Source: Candidatus Planktophila lacus (GTDB lineage Bacteria; Actinomycetota; Actinomycetes; Nanopelagicales; Nanopelagicaceae). Taken from it: 64,000 nucleotides of DNA. Below are positions 45,228 to 53,942 of the stretch, in pieces (the first letter of the stretch is position 1; each line of letters starts with the position of its first letter). The DNA lies in contig NZ_CP016783.1 of NCBI RefSeq assembly GCF_002288385.1, forward strand, positions 310,001-374,000. The letters run 5' to 3'. The position numbers were made by a program, and so were the translations under genes. Below the pieces are notes generated by a model that was not told where the DNA came from, searched no databases, and worked only from the letters and a program-made list of their open reading frames with translations.

Positions 45228-45808
45228 TTATTCCATACCGTGGAGTGAACCGACAAGCGCCCACATCACAACTACACCAACGATGGTCGCCATAATTGTG
45301 TAGCGAGATTTATGCCGTGAGTGCGCCTCAGGCAAAATGTGTGAAGTCGCAAGGTAGATAACAATTCCGGCAAAGAGCGCCAGATAAAGTCCAACGAAGT
45401 TATCGTTGACGGCAAAACTAGAACCAATCGCGGCACCGCTGATACGGGCAATTGCATCAACGCCAAGGAGCCAGAGCCCCTTCTTGCTCCATGATCCGCT
45501 CTTAATTAAAAATGAAACTGTATTTAGGCCATCAGAAAATGCGTGGACAAGAAGTGCGATAAATACTGCAACGCCTAAGTTATTGCTGACTGAGAATGCA
45601 ACGCCAAGGGCAACACCATCGAGAAATACGTGGCCACCCATGGCAAGGGCACCGAATGCGCCAGCGATGTTAGATGAGTGTTCATGTTCGTGGCCGTAAT
45701 CAGATTCGGCGGGTTCGTGTGAACCGAAGAGTTGTTCGTAGAAGTGCAAAAGCAAGAAACCTGCAATCAACGCAATTGAAGCAGCAGGTGCATGGAGAAT
45801 CTCTTGGG
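45228..45808 (-). pseudogene. Truncated ZIP transporter copy
   Basis: Matches residues 58-249 of the intact ZIP protein perfectly but lacks the first 57, which hold the first two transmembrane helices. The frame stays open into antisense uppS sequence up to an ATG at 45863, which would give an 18-residue unrelated start ([10 protein letters not shown]...), so a chimeric 211-residue product is conceivable but unlikely to transport. No promoter of its own is visible. Confidence 0.85.
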
Positions 45809-45996
45809 AGATGCGCGATGTTGATCTCTTCTTGCGTTCATCAGGGGAGCAGCGCACCAGCAACTTCTTGCCGTGGCAATCGGTCTATGCCGAATTCGTA
45901 TTTATGGATGTCTTATGGCCAGATATGACGCCAAAACAATTGTGGAAAGCTATCGAGATTTATTCGGAGCGAGATCGTAGGTTCGGTAAGGCTTAG
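45809..45996 (+). pseudogene. 3' fragment of uppS
   Basis: The last 61 codons of uppS ([14 protein letters not shown]... to the stop) repeated at the start of duplication unit 2, with no start region. It lies antisense to the zip/zur transcripts. Not expected to make a working protein. Confidence 0.9.
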
Positions 45997-46358
45997 CACT
46001 TAGCGCAGAGGCCAAAGATCTCTGCGGTATGCCCAACATCTCGAAATCCATGTTCTTCAGCCATCATCTTCGCCCACTTTTCAATTGCACCGCCTTCAAT
46101 TTCAACGGTATCTCCACAACCTTTACAAACTAGGTGATGGTGATGGGCTTCACCGCATAAGCGATAGATAGCTTCACCATCATCGCGGCGCAGAACATCA
46201 ACGATCTTGTCGTTAACTAAGCTCTGCAGCGCGCGATAAACGGTGGTTAGCCCAATGCTTTCGCCTTCACGTTGCATGAGGCGATAAATTTCCTGCGCGC
46301 TGGCGAAACCGCCAGCGCGCTCAAGGGTGCTCAGAACCCTTGGGTTGGATCTAGACAA
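45993..46358 (-). CDS. zur: Fur-family zinc regulator (Zur), operon copy
   Basis: Same 121-residue protein as at 44859. This copy starts 3 bases after the intact zip gene and is therefore the second gene of a zip-zur operon. The Fur/Zur class protein binds DNA when loaded with metal; the zinc assignment rests on the ZIP partner and on the Zur-type palindrome at 47128, not on the protein alone. Autoregulation through that site is likely. Confidence 0.9.
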   Translation of the reverse strand: MSRSNPRVLSTLERAGGFASAQEIYRLMQREGESIGLTTVYRALQSLVNDKIVDVLRRDDGEAIYRLCGEAHHHHLVCKGCGDTVEIEGGAIEKWAKMMAEEHGFRDVGHTAEIFGLCAKC

Positions 46359-46361
46359 CTT

Positions 46362-47111
46362 TTATTCCATACCGTGGAGTGAACCGACAAGCGCCCACAT
46401 CACAACTACACCAACGATGGTCGCCATAATTGTGTAGCGAGATTTATGCCGTGAGTGCGCCTCAGGCAAAATGTGTGAAGTCGCAAGGTAGATAACAATT
46501 CCGGCAAAGAGCGCCAGATAAAGTCCAACGAAGTTATCGTTGACGGCAAAACTAGAACCAATCGCGGCACCGCTGATACGGGCAATTGCATCAACGCCAA
46601 GGAGCCAGAGCCCCTTCTTGCTCCATGATCCGCTCTTAATTAAAAATGAAACTGTATTTAGGCCATCAGAAAATGCGTGGACAAGAAGTGCGATAAATAC
46701 TGCAACGCCTAAGTTATTGCTGACTGAGAATGCAACGCCAAGGGCAACACCATCGAGAAATACGTGGCCACCCATGGCAAGGGCACCGAATGCGCCAGCG
46801 ATGTTAGATGAGTGTTCATGTTCGTGGCCGTAATCAGATTCGGCGGGTTCGTGTGAACCGAAGAGTTGTTCGTAGAAGTGCAAAAGCAAGAAACCTGCAA
46901 TCAACGCAATTGAAGCAGCAGGTGCATGGAGAATCTCTTGGGTATTTAACTCGAAGATTTCTGGAAGAAGATCAAAGGCGACTAGACCAAGGAGTAGTCC
47001 TGCCGATAGCCCAAGTATGAGATGGAGGCGATCCTTAGATTTAATGGCCAAGTAACCGCCGGTGGTTGTTGCGATTGCAGTCGAAGCTGCCAAGATGATT
47101 GCGATATTCAT
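46362..47111 (-). CDS. ZIP-family metal transporter (zinc importer)
   Basis: 249 residues, eight hydrophobic helices. The helix 4-5 metal-site motifs are HVFLDGVALGVAFS and HAFSDGLNTVSFLI; a His-rich loop (YGHEHEHSSN) precedes them and HILPEAHSRH follows. ZIP proteins bring Zn(II), sometimes Fe or Mn, into the cytosol. On the minus strand TACCTT ends 6 nt before the ATG, with a perfect 21-bp palindrome just upstream. First gene of zip-zur. Confidence 0.92.
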   Translation of the reverse strand: MNIAIILAASTAIATTTGGYLAIKSKDRLHLILGLSAGLLLGLVAFDLLPEIFELNTQEILHAPAASIALIAGFLLLHFYEQLFGSHEPAESDYGHEHEHSSNIAGAFGALAMGGHVFLDGVALGVAFSVSNNLGVAVFIALLVHAFSDGLNTVSFLIKSGSWSKKGLWLLGVDAIARISGAAIGSSFAVNDNFVGLYLALFAGIVIYLATSHILPEAHSRHKSRYTIMATIVGVVVMWALVGSLHGME

Positions 47112-47127
47112 GGCTGGAAGGTATCAC

Positions 47128-47148
47128 AAATGAAAATGATTTTCATTT
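47128..47148. promoter_or_regulatory. Zur box
   Basis: Perfect 10-1-10 palindrome: arms aaatgaaaat and attttcattt around a central g. It contains tgaaaatgattttca, the 7-1-7 core of actinobacterial Zur boxes. It sits 17-37 bases before the zip ATG, over the -35/-10 region, where zinc-loaded Zur would block transcription. The divergent ABM gene at 47186 may also be affected. Confidence 0.85.
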
Positions 47149-47185
47149 CCGTATGCCATCTACGGCGTGGCGCTAGGCTCAAGCC

Positions 47186-47455
47186 ATGATCGCGATCGCA
47201 AGATTTGAGCAGGCGTTGAGCCAAGCAGTGGATTTTCGTGCTGAACTCGAGTCGGTTAAGGCGGTCTTATCTGAAGCCGCTGGATTTATCTCAGCCACGG
47301 TCGGCCAGAATTTAGATGAGCCAACCCTTTGGGTTTTAACGACTGAATGGGAGAACGTCGGCTCTTATCGCAGGGCGCTGAGTTCAACTCGTGCAAAGTT
47401 AGAGGCGATTCCAGTGCTGGCTCGCGCAATCGATGAGCCCGGGGCGTACGAGTAA
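47186..47455 (+). CDS. Small antibiotic-biosynthesis-monooxygenase-fold protein
   Basis: 89 residues with the dimeric alpha-beta ABM pattern: IAIARFEQ strand, a long helix, [33 protein letters not shown]. Function cannot be set from sequence; relatives include small oxygenases and haem-binding proteins. TAGGCT ends 6 nt before the ATG. It lies between the Zur-box gap and glyS, as in other actinobacterial genomes. Confidence 0.72.
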   Translation: MIAIARFEQALSQAVDFRAELESVKAVLSEAAGFISATVGQNLDEPTLWVLTTEWENVGSYRRALSSTRAKLEAIPVLARAIDEPGAYE

Positions 47456-47523
47456 ACTTAGCCCACGATTACAACGCCCGTTGTGATTCGCCGACAGCCA
47501 GCCGGATGGATGGAGTTCTTGAA

Positions 47524-48903
47524 ATGGCCGTAGATCGTTTAGAAAATATTGTCTCCCTCGCCAAGCGACGTGGATTTGTTTATCCCTCATCAGAAATTTA
47601 CGGCGGACTTCGCGCCTCTTGGGATTACGGCCCGTTAGGCGTTGAACTTAAGAACAATGTAAAGCGCCAATGGTGGAAATCCATGGTGATGGGCCGTGAA
47701 GATGTTGTCGGTCTCGACTCATGTGTGATCTTGGCGCGCGAAGTTTGGGAAGCATCTGGACACGTTGCAACATTTAGCGATCCGCTTACCGAATGTACCG
47801 CTTGCAACAAGCGTTACCGCGCAGACCATCTTGAAGAAGCGTATGAGGCAAAGCATAAGAAGAAGCTCGAATCACTTGCCGATATGAACTGCCCGGCTTG
47901 CGGAAATAAAGGCCAGTTCACAACTCCAAAACAATTTTCAGGTTTGCTAAAAACATTCCTTGGACCCGTTGAAGATGAATCAGGTCTTGCCTATTTGCGC
48001 CCAGAAACAGCGCAAGGAATCTTTATCAACTTTGATCAGGTAATGACGACATCACGTCGCAAGCCACCTTTTGGTATCGGCCAGATCGGAAAATCTTTCC
48101 GTAACGAGATTACCCCTGGAAACTTCATCTTCCGTACTCGCGAATTTGAGCAGATGGAGATGGAGTTCTTCGTAGTGCCTGGCACCGATGAAGATTGGCA
48201 CCAGTACTGGATCGATACTCGTCTTGCTTGGTACAAGGATCTAGGAATTAATCCGGATCGCTTGCGTATCTATGATCATCCAAAAGAGAAGTTATCTCAT
48301 TATTCAAAGCGCACAGCAGATATCGAATACAAGTTTGAATTCGCCGGCACCGAATGGGGCGAGCTCGAAGGTATTGCTAACCGCACCGATTTCGATCTAA
48401 AGGCGCACTCTGCAGCTTCTGGCAAAGATCTTTCTTACTTTGATCAAGAGAAGAACGAACGCTGGACACCTTATGTAATCGAACCCGCAGCAGGTGTAGA
48501 CCGTTGCGCACTTACCTTCCTTATGGATGCCTTCACTGAAGATGAAGCGCCAAATGCGAAAGGCGAGATGGAAAAGCGCGCGGTACTTAAGCTCGATCAC
48601 CGTTTAGCTCCGGTTAAGGCTGCCGTCTTGCCACTTTCACGTAACGCGGATCTTTCGCCAAAGGCGCGCGATCTCGCTGCGCAATTGCGTAAGAACTGGA
48701 ATATCGATTTTGATGATGCTGGTGCAATCGGTCGTCGCTACCGTCGCCAAGATGAAATCGGTACTCCATATTGCATCACCATCGACTTTGAAACACTTGA
48801 TGATCAAGCTGTAACAATTCGTGATCGCGACACTATGGCGCAAGAGCGAATTGCTATTGATCAAGTAGAAGCGTGGCTTGCTCCAAAACTGCTTGGTTGC
48901 TAA
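47524..48903 (+). CDS. glyS: Glycyl-tRNA synthetase (dimeric type)
   Basis: 459 residues from ATG 47524, where the protein begins [28 protein letters not shown] and a ggag site lies 8 nt upstream; an ATG at 47506 would add six unconserved residues. Class II core: motif 2 [28 protein letters not shown], motif 3 near [15 protein letters not shown]; zinc site CTACNKRY / CPACGNKG. C-terminal anticodon domain present. Charges tRNA-Gly. Confidence 0.97.
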   Translation: MAVDRLENIVSLAKRRGFVYPSSEIYGGLRASWDYGPLGVELKNNVKRQWWKSMVMGREDVVGLDSCVILAREVWEASGHVATFSDPLTECTACNKRYRADHLEEAYEAKHKKKLESLADMNCPACGNKGQFTTPKQFSGLLKTFLGPVEDESGLAYLRPETAQGIFINFDQVMTTSRRKPPFGIGQIGKSFRNEITPGNFIFRTREFEQMEMEFFVVPGTDEDWHQYWIDTRLAWYKDLGINPDRLRIYDHPKEKLSHYSKRTADIEYKFEFAGTEWGELEGIANRTDFDLKAHSAASGKDLSYFDQEKNERWTPYVIEPAAGVDRCALTFLMDAFTEDEAPNAKGEMEKRAVLKLDHRLAPVKAAVLPLSRNADLSPKARDLAAQLRKNWNIDFDDAGAIGRRYRRQDEIGTPYCITIDFETLDDQAVTIRDRDTMAQERIAIDQVEAWLAPKLLGC

Positions 48904-48907
48904 TTCA

Positions 48908-50044
48908 GTGTCGCTGACCCTGCCGCTTGCAAGTGGTGACCATGTAATTGATCCACCGGTGGTTCTTGCGCCGATGGCGGGTATAACCAACTCTGCTTTT
49001 CGTGCGCTCTGTCGCGAACAAGGCGCTGGGTTGTTTGTCTCGGAAATGGTTACTGCTCGGGCTTTAATCGAAAGACGTCCCGACACCTTACGCATGATCG
49101 CACCTGGCGCCGGAGAATGGCCACGTTCGGTGCAGTTGTACAGCGTTGATCCGCACACGATGCGCGCCGCAGTAACGATGATCGGTAAAGAGAATTTAGC
49201 CGATCACATTGATATGAACTTTGGTTGTCCGGTTCCGAAGGTAACTCGCAAAGGCGGGGGAGCCGCTCTTCCTTACAAGCGAAAGTTATTTTCATCCATT
49301 GTTGACGCAGCGGTACAAGCGGCAAAACCATTTGGAATTCCAGTCACCGTAAAGATGCGTATCGGTATTGATACCGATCACCACACATATTTAGAAGCGG
49401 CAAAGTCAGCATCAGATAGCGGTGTTGCTTGGGTAGCACTTCATGCGCGCACTGCAGAGCAGATGTATGAAGGAAAAGCTGATTGGTCGGCGATCACGCG
49501 CTTAGTTGAACACTTGAAGCCAACCGGAACGCCAGTACTTGGAAATGGCGATATCTGGTCAGGCGCAGATGGCATAGCGATGATGGAGCAGACAGGTTGC
49601 GCCGGCGTTGTAGTTGGTCGCGGATGTTTAGGCCGACCTTGGTTATTTGCCGACCTTGTCGATTCCTTTAAAGGCGGAGATAAGCGAGTCCTGCCATCGC
49701 TCTTTGAAGTTCGCGAAGTTATGTTCCGTCACGGCGAATTGATCGTGGATTACTTCGAATCCGAAGATCGTGGATGTCGCGACCTGCGCAAACATATGGC
49801 TTGGTATTTAAAGGGCTTTAGAGTTCCAAGTGAGCTCCGCCGCCAATTCGGAATGCATTCCTCTTTGGCCGAACTTCGCACTCTGCTAGATCAGTTAACT
49901 GATCAGCCATATCCAGCTGAAGTCGCCGAAAAACCACGTGGTCGCGTTAGCCATGGCCGGCCACCAACCTTGCCAGATGGTTGGTTATTAGATCCAGATG
50001 AAGATGTCTCTGTTGAACTAGAAGATGCGTTTTCGGGCGGATGA
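48908..50044 (+). CDS. dusB: tRNA-dihydrouridine synthase
   Basis: 378 residues from GTG 48908, 4 bases after the glyS stop; an ATG at 48878 lies inside glyS and is not needed. FMN barrel with PPVVLAPMAGITNSAFR, the catalytic Cys in DMNFGCPVPKVTRKGGGAAL, VKMRIGID, LHARTAEQMYEGKADW and VLGNGDIWS. Reduces specific uridines in tRNA. It overlaps the next gene by 4 bases. Confidence 0.94.
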   Translation: MSLTLPLASGDHVIDPPVVLAPMAGITNSAFRALCREQGAGLFVSEMVTARALIERRPDTLRMIAPGAGEWPRSVQLYSVDPHTMRAAVTMIGKENLADHIDMNFGCPVPKVTRKGGGAALPYKRKLFSSIVDAAVQAAKPFGIPVTVKMRIGIDTDHHTYLEAAKSASDSGVAWVALHARTAEQMYEGKADWSAITRLVEHLKPTGTPVLGNGDIWSGADGIAMMEQTGCAGVVVGRGCLGRPWLFADLVDSFKGGDKRVLPSLFEVREVMFRHGELIVDYFESEDRGCRDLRKHMAWYLKGFRVPSELRRQFGMHSSLAELRTLLDQLTDQPYPAEVAEKPRGRVSHGRPPTLPDGWLLDPDEDVSVELEDAFSGG

Positions 50045-50664
50045 TCTTCTTTAAAATAATTCGCCGCGTAATTGCTGCAGTACTTTTGATTGTTATCGCT
50101 GTACCTCTGTACGCGTTAGGCGTGACCTGGCAAGCAGCAAATAATCCGCTGACTCGCAAGGGCGATGTAATAGTTGTATTAGGTGCAGCGCAATTAAATG
50201 GACGACCAGGTGAAGTTCTAGAGGCGCGTCTGCAAGAGGCGAAACGAATTTATGAACTCGGTCTGGCGCCAAAAATCATTACCGTTGGTGCCGGCGCTCC
50301 TGGTGATCGCACAACGGAAGCAGCATCTGGAAAGTATTGGTTATCAAATAATGGTGTTAAGTCGCGCAATGTAACTTCGCTCGAAGTTGGACGCGATACT
50401 TGGGTCTCAACTGAAAACTATGTAAAGTTTATGAAGGTCAAAGATTGGAAAGATGTAATCATCGTTACCGATCCATTTCATTGCCGCCGTGCAATGACGA
50501 TGGCTAATGATTTAGGCGTGGTCGCAACCTGCTCGCCAGTAAAGACTGGTCCAAACTCCTTGGAGAATTCCGGAAAGCGCTATTTAGTGCGGGAAACCGG
50601 GGCTTATCTCTCGTATGTGACCTTAGGCAGACGCGGCATTCATATCAGCGATCATTTAGGGTAG
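50041..50664 (+). CDS. YdcF/SanA-type DUF218 membrane protein
   Basis: 207 residues: one N-terminal transmembrane helix (VIAAVLLIVIAVPLYALGV) and an extracytoplasmic DUF218 domain with DVIVVLGAAQLNGRPGEVLEARLQEA, GAGAPGDRTTEA, DTWVSTENYV and VTDPFHCRRAM. The family is tied to envelope integrity (SanA) but has no settled reaction. Overlaps dusB by 4 bases and is followed by dgt after 4, so part of glyS-dusB-ydcF-dgt. Confidence 0.85.
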   Translation: MIFFKIIRRVIAAVLLIVIAVPLYALGVTWQAANNPLTRKGDVIVVLGAAQLNGRPGEVLEARLQEAKRIYELGLAPKIITVGAGAPGDRTTEAASGKYWLSNNGVKSRNVTSLEVGRDTWVSTENYVKFMKVKDWKDVIIVTDPFHCRRAMTMANDLGVVATCSPVKTGPNSLENSGKRYLVRETGAYLSYVTLGRRGIHISDHLG

Positions 50665-50668
50665 GGCT

Positions 50669-51898
50669 ATGAGCAGCGGTACAGAGAATTACTCAGAGAA
50701 AGATCAAGAGCGTTTTCTCTTTGAACCTGCCAAGCGCCCTGGCCGAACCGAATTTATGCGCGATCGCGCACGCGTTATTCACTCAGCAGCGCTGCGTCGC
50801 TTAGCTGCAAAAACGCAAGTAGCTGTTCCTTGGGAGAATGATTTTCAACGTACTCGCCTTTCACACTCTTTAGAATGTGCGCAGATTGGTCGCGAACTCG
50901 GTGAATCACTTGGTGCAGATCCCGACTTACTTGAAACTGCTTGTCTCTCGCATGATTTAGGCCATCCACCATTTGGCCACAACGGTGAAGAAGCTCTCGC
51001 GGAAGTCGCTAAAGATTTTGGTGGCTTTGAAGGAAATGCTCAGAGCTTTCGCTTACTTACTCGCATTGAAGCAAAGACCGTTGATGGAGATGGTTCAAGC
51101 GTTGGTTTGAATTTAACTCGCGCGTCTCTTGATGCGGCAACCAAGTATCCGTGGCCGCGTGCGATCAACCCACGTAAATTTGGGGTCTATGACGATGATG
51201 TCGAGATCTTCAATTGGATGCGCCAAGGTGCACCATCTGATCGTAAATGTATCGAAGCACAGATTATGGATTGGTCCGATGATTGTGCCTATTCTGTACA
51301 TGATCTCGAAGATGCAATATTTGTAGGCCAAGTTAAGGTCGATAACTTTGAACACGACTTTGATATTTTGCATAAAGAGATGTGCGATGGATATGGCTCA
51401 ACCGCAACTAAAGAGGAAGCAGCAGCGGCTTTGCAGCGTCTGCAACAACTTTCTTGCTGGCCGCGTTATTACGATGGCAGCCATCGCTCACTTGCTCGCC
51501 TGAAAGATTCAACTTCACAACTCATCGGTCGCTTTGTGCTTGCCGCCGAACTTGAAACTCGAAAAGTCCACGGTAATGGTGCGCTCCGCCGATACGATGC
51601 AGATCTAGTTATTCCACGCGAACAAGAAGTGGAAGTAGATTTCCTGAAGGCAGTGGCCGGTCATTACTTAATCAACGCTGCAATTTCGCAAGAGCGTTAT
51701 GCCAAGCAGCAGATCGTTATTAAGGAGCTAGTTGAGATGTTGCATAAGCACGCTGCAACTTCACTGGACTCGATCTTCGTTAAAGATTGGGAGCGCTCCA
51801 GCGATGAGACCGCGCGCATGCGCATCATCATCGACCAAGTTGCCAGCCTCACCGATCCCGGGGCCTATGCGCTCCATGCCCGCTTGAGCGCGCTCTGA
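50669..51898 (+). CDS. dgt: dGTP triphosphohydrolase-like HD protein
   Basis: 409 residues. HD-domain metal site: RTRLSHSLECAQIGRELG, then ACLSHDLGHPPFGHNGEEAL (H-D), and a later DWSDDCAYSVHDLEDA. Hydrolyses dGTP or other dNTPs to nucleoside and triphosphate, controlling nucleotide pools. TAGGGT ends 6 nt before the ATG, so it may also be transcribed on its own. It lies before dnaG, a conserved actinobacterial pair. Confidence 0.93.
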   Translation: MSSGTENYSEKDQERFLFEPAKRPGRTEFMRDRARVIHSAALRRLAAKTQVAVPWENDFQRTRLSHSLECAQIGRELGESLGADPDLLETACLSHDLGHPPFGHNGEEALAEVAKDFGGFEGNAQSFRLLTRIEAKTVDGDGSSVGLNLTRASLDAATKYPWPRAINPRKFGVYDDDVEIFNWMRQGAPSDRKCIEAQIMDWSDDCAYSVHDLEDAIFVGQVKVDNFEHDFDILHKEMCDGYGSTATKEEAAAALQRLQQLSCWPRYYDGSHRSLARLKDSTSQLIGRFVLAAELETRKVHGNGALRRYDADLVIPREQEVEVDFLKAVAGHYLINAAISQERYAKQQIVIKELVEMLHKHAATSLDSIFVKDWERSSDETARMRIIIDQVASLTDPGAYALHARLSAL

Positions 51899-51926
51899 TA
51901 TCGGCCTAGAGAGATAACATGTATTT

Positions 51927-53774
51927 ATGAGCGGACGTATTAAGGAAGAAGATGTTGCGCATGTGCGCGAGCGCTCACCTATCGATGAAGTCATCGCAGA
52001 TTATGTACAACTCAAATCTGCCGGTGGTGGCCAGAAGAAGGGGCTCTGTCCTTTCCACGATGAGAAATCACCTTCATTTCACGTAACCCCAAGTAAAGGC
52101 TTCTTCCACTGCTTTGGCTGTCAGGCAAGTGGCGATGTAATCGCTTTCTTAATGAAGATAGATCACTTGAGTTTTACCGAAACTATTGAACGCCTTGCTG
52201 ATCGTATGGGTTATCAATTGCGGTACGAGCAAGGAAATTTCACGCCAGCACCTGCTGGCAATCGCTCGCGATTAATTGCCGCTAACGCACTTGCCGCCAA
52301 GTTCTATCAAGAGCAGTTAAATACTTCACCACTTGCAGCACATGCGCGCGAGCTAATGACCAAGCGCGGATTTGATAAAGGCGCCTGCGAAACTTTCGGT
52401 GTTGGTTATGCCCCAGATGAATGGGATGGCCTAACTAAATTCTTGCGCGAACAAGGATTTACTATCGATGAACTTGAAACTGCTGGGCTCTCCAAGATGG
52501 GACAGCGCGGACCAATCGATAAATTCCGCAATCGCCTTACCTGGCCAATTAAAGATATCTCTGGCGATGTAGTTGGTTTTGGTGCACGAAAGCTGGCAAG
52601 TGATGAAGAAGATCAGGGTCCTAAGTATTTAAATACATCTGAGACCCCAATTTATAAGAAGAGCCAAGTCCTTTACGGCCTTGATATGGCGAAGAAAGAG
52701 ATCGCGAAAAAGCGCCAGGTTGTAATTGTTGAAGGCTACACAGATGTAATGGCGGCGCAGTTAGCTGGAATAACAACAGCAGTTGCAACTTGTGGCACTG
52801 CATTTGGTGCAGACCACATCCGCATCATCCGCCGTTTACTTATGGATGACGATGCTTTCCGCGGAGAAGTTATCTTCACCTTCGATGGTGATGCGGCAGG
52901 CCAAAAGGCTGCGATGCGCGCCTTTACCGAAGATCAAAAGTTTGTAACTCAAACCTTTGTGGCCGTTGAGCCAAATGGGTTAGATCCATGCGATCTGCGC
53001 CAACAGAAAGGCGATCTAGCGCTACGCGATTTGATTGCTAAGCGCGTTCCGCTATTTGAGTTTGCGATACGTACTGAGCTTGCGCTTCATAAATTAGATT
53101 CCGCCGAAGGTCGCGTTAACGCGCTAAATGCAACTGCGCCGTTAGTTGCGCAGATTCGCGACAAGTCACTTCGCCCCGAGTACACACGTTTGCTTGCTGG
53201 TTGGTTAGGCGTTGAAGTCGAGACAGTTTCATCTGCCGTTGCGCAAGGTGTTAAGCGCCAGCCACAACAGAGCGCGCCAGTTGTAAATGGTGAAGAAGAA
53301 GCGCCACAAGTGCAGTGGCGCCCAAATCCACAAGAGCCGCGTTTAATTCTGGAACGTGAAGTATTGAAGGCGCGTCTGCAGATGCCATCTTTGATATCAA
53401 ATTGGCGAGAGATTGAAAGTGGCGCCTTTACACATCCGGCCTACATTCAATTGGCTCAGATAATTGCTGCAGTTGATGAGCAGAGTTCGATTGAGATTGA
53501 ACAAATCTCAGATGAGAATATGCGCGCGCTCTTTACCGAATTAAATGTTGAGCCGATTCGCGCCGATGGTGAGGTCACTGGCCACTATGTCGAAAGCATT
53601 GTTGCGCGCCTGCGCGAAGTTGGAATCTCGCGAGCGATCGCAGAACTTAAATCTTCGCTGCAACGGTTAAATCCTGTAGAAAATGAGCAGGAGTACAACC
53701 AAGCCTTCGCTAGCCTGGTGGCCCTTGAGACCACCCGCCGCGGTCTGCACGATCTCGCGCTTCGCTCGATTTAG
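51927..53774 (+). CDS. dnaG: DNA primase
   Basis: 615 residues. CHC2 zinc finger C41-x2-H44 ... C62-x2-C65 (CPFHDEKSPSF ... FFHCFGC), TOPRIM with VVIVEGYTDVMAAQ and FTFDGDAAGQKAAM, and a C-terminal helical helicase-binding region. Makes primers for replication. TAACAT ends 6 nt before the ATG. Followed by tRNA-Asn. Confidence 0.97.
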   Translation: MSGRIKEEDVAHVRERSPIDEVIADYVQLKSAGGGQKKGLCPFHDEKSPSFHVTPSKGFFHCFGCQASGDVIAFLMKIDHLSFTETIERLADRMGYQLRYEQGNFTPAPAGNRSRLIAANALAAKFYQEQLNTSPLAAHARELMTKRGFDKGACETFGVGYAPDEWDGLTKFLREQGFTIDELETAGLSKMGQRGPIDKFRNRLTWPIKDISGDVVGFGARKLASDEEDQGPKYLNTSETPIYKKSQVLYGLDMAKKEIAKKRQVVIVEGYTDVMAAQLAGITTAVATCGTAFGADHIRIIRRLLMDDDAFRGEVIFTFDGDAAGQKAAMRAFTEDQKFVTQTFVAVEPNGLDPCDLRQQKGDLALRDLIAKRVPLFEFAIRTELALHKLDSAEGRVNALNATAPLVAQIRDKSLRPEYTRLLAGWLGVEVETVSSAVAQGVKRQPQQSAPVVNGEEEAPQVQWRPNPQEPRLILEREVLKARLQMPSLISNWREIESGAFTHPAYIQLAQIIAAVDEQSSIEIEQISDENMRALFTELNVEPIRADGEVTGHYVESIVARLREVGISRAIAELKSSLQRLNPVENEQEYNQAFASLVALETTRRGLHDLALRSI

Positions 53775-53829
53775 ACCCACTGCGCCTCGTGCGCTAGAGT
53801 GTGCGCCTGCACGACAAGTTGTAAATCTT

Positions 53830-53902
53830 TGCCCCATAGCTCAGTTGGTAGAGCGCCGAACTGTTAATTCGGATGTCCCTGGATCGAGGCCAGGTGGGGC
53901 AG
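53830..53902 (+). tRNA. tRNA-Asn(GTT)
   Basis: Full cloverleaf: acceptor tgcccca / tggggca, D stem gctc/gagc, anticodon stem ccgaa/ttcgg with loop ctgttaa (anticodon gtt at 53863-53865), T stem cctgg/ccagg with loop atcgagg. Discriminator g at 53902, then an encoded CCA at 53903-53905. Starting one base later would misplace the discriminator. A queuosine-type (GUN) anticodon; tgt is in this window. Confidence 0.95.
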
Positions 53903-53913
53903 CCAGCAAGAGA

Positions 53914-53934
53914 TTTAGACCTTAAGGGTCTAAA
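53914..53934 (+). terminator. Hairpin after tRNA-Asn
   Basis: tttagacc / ggtctaaa stem (8 bp), ttaag loop, followed by ttgagttt. It also holds the taaatt hexamer that ends 6 nt before the next ATG, so terminator and promoter overlap. Confidence 0.7.
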
Positions 53935-53942
53935 TTGAGTTT

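Larger units (their letters stand above)
44675..46942. repeat. Perfect head-to-tail duplication of 1134 bp
   Basis: Unit 1 is 44675-45808, unit 2 is 45809-46942; every feature recurs at an offset of exactly 1134. Identity breaks at the base before unit 1 (a versus g) and after unit 2 (t versus a), so the junction has no microhomology. Each unit holds the last third of uppS, a complete zur and the zip gene without its first 57 codons. Either a very recent duplication or an assembly error. Confidence 0.95.

Noticed and set aside
45228-45863. A second functional ZIP transporter of 211 residues
   Set aside because: Its first 18 residues come from antisense uppS sequence and it lacks two transmembrane helices; it is a by-product of the duplication.
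45811-45996. Small independent 61-residue gene
   Set aside because: It is the exact 3' end of uppS copied in the duplication, with no start region.
44675-46942. Mobile element as cause of the duplication
   Set aside because: No transposase, terminal inverted repeats or target-site duplication at either edge or at the junction.
53831-53901. tRNA-Asn starting at 53831
   Set aside because: It would leave a discriminator A and a misplaced CCA; shifting by one base gives a full acceptor stem, G discriminator and encoded CCA.
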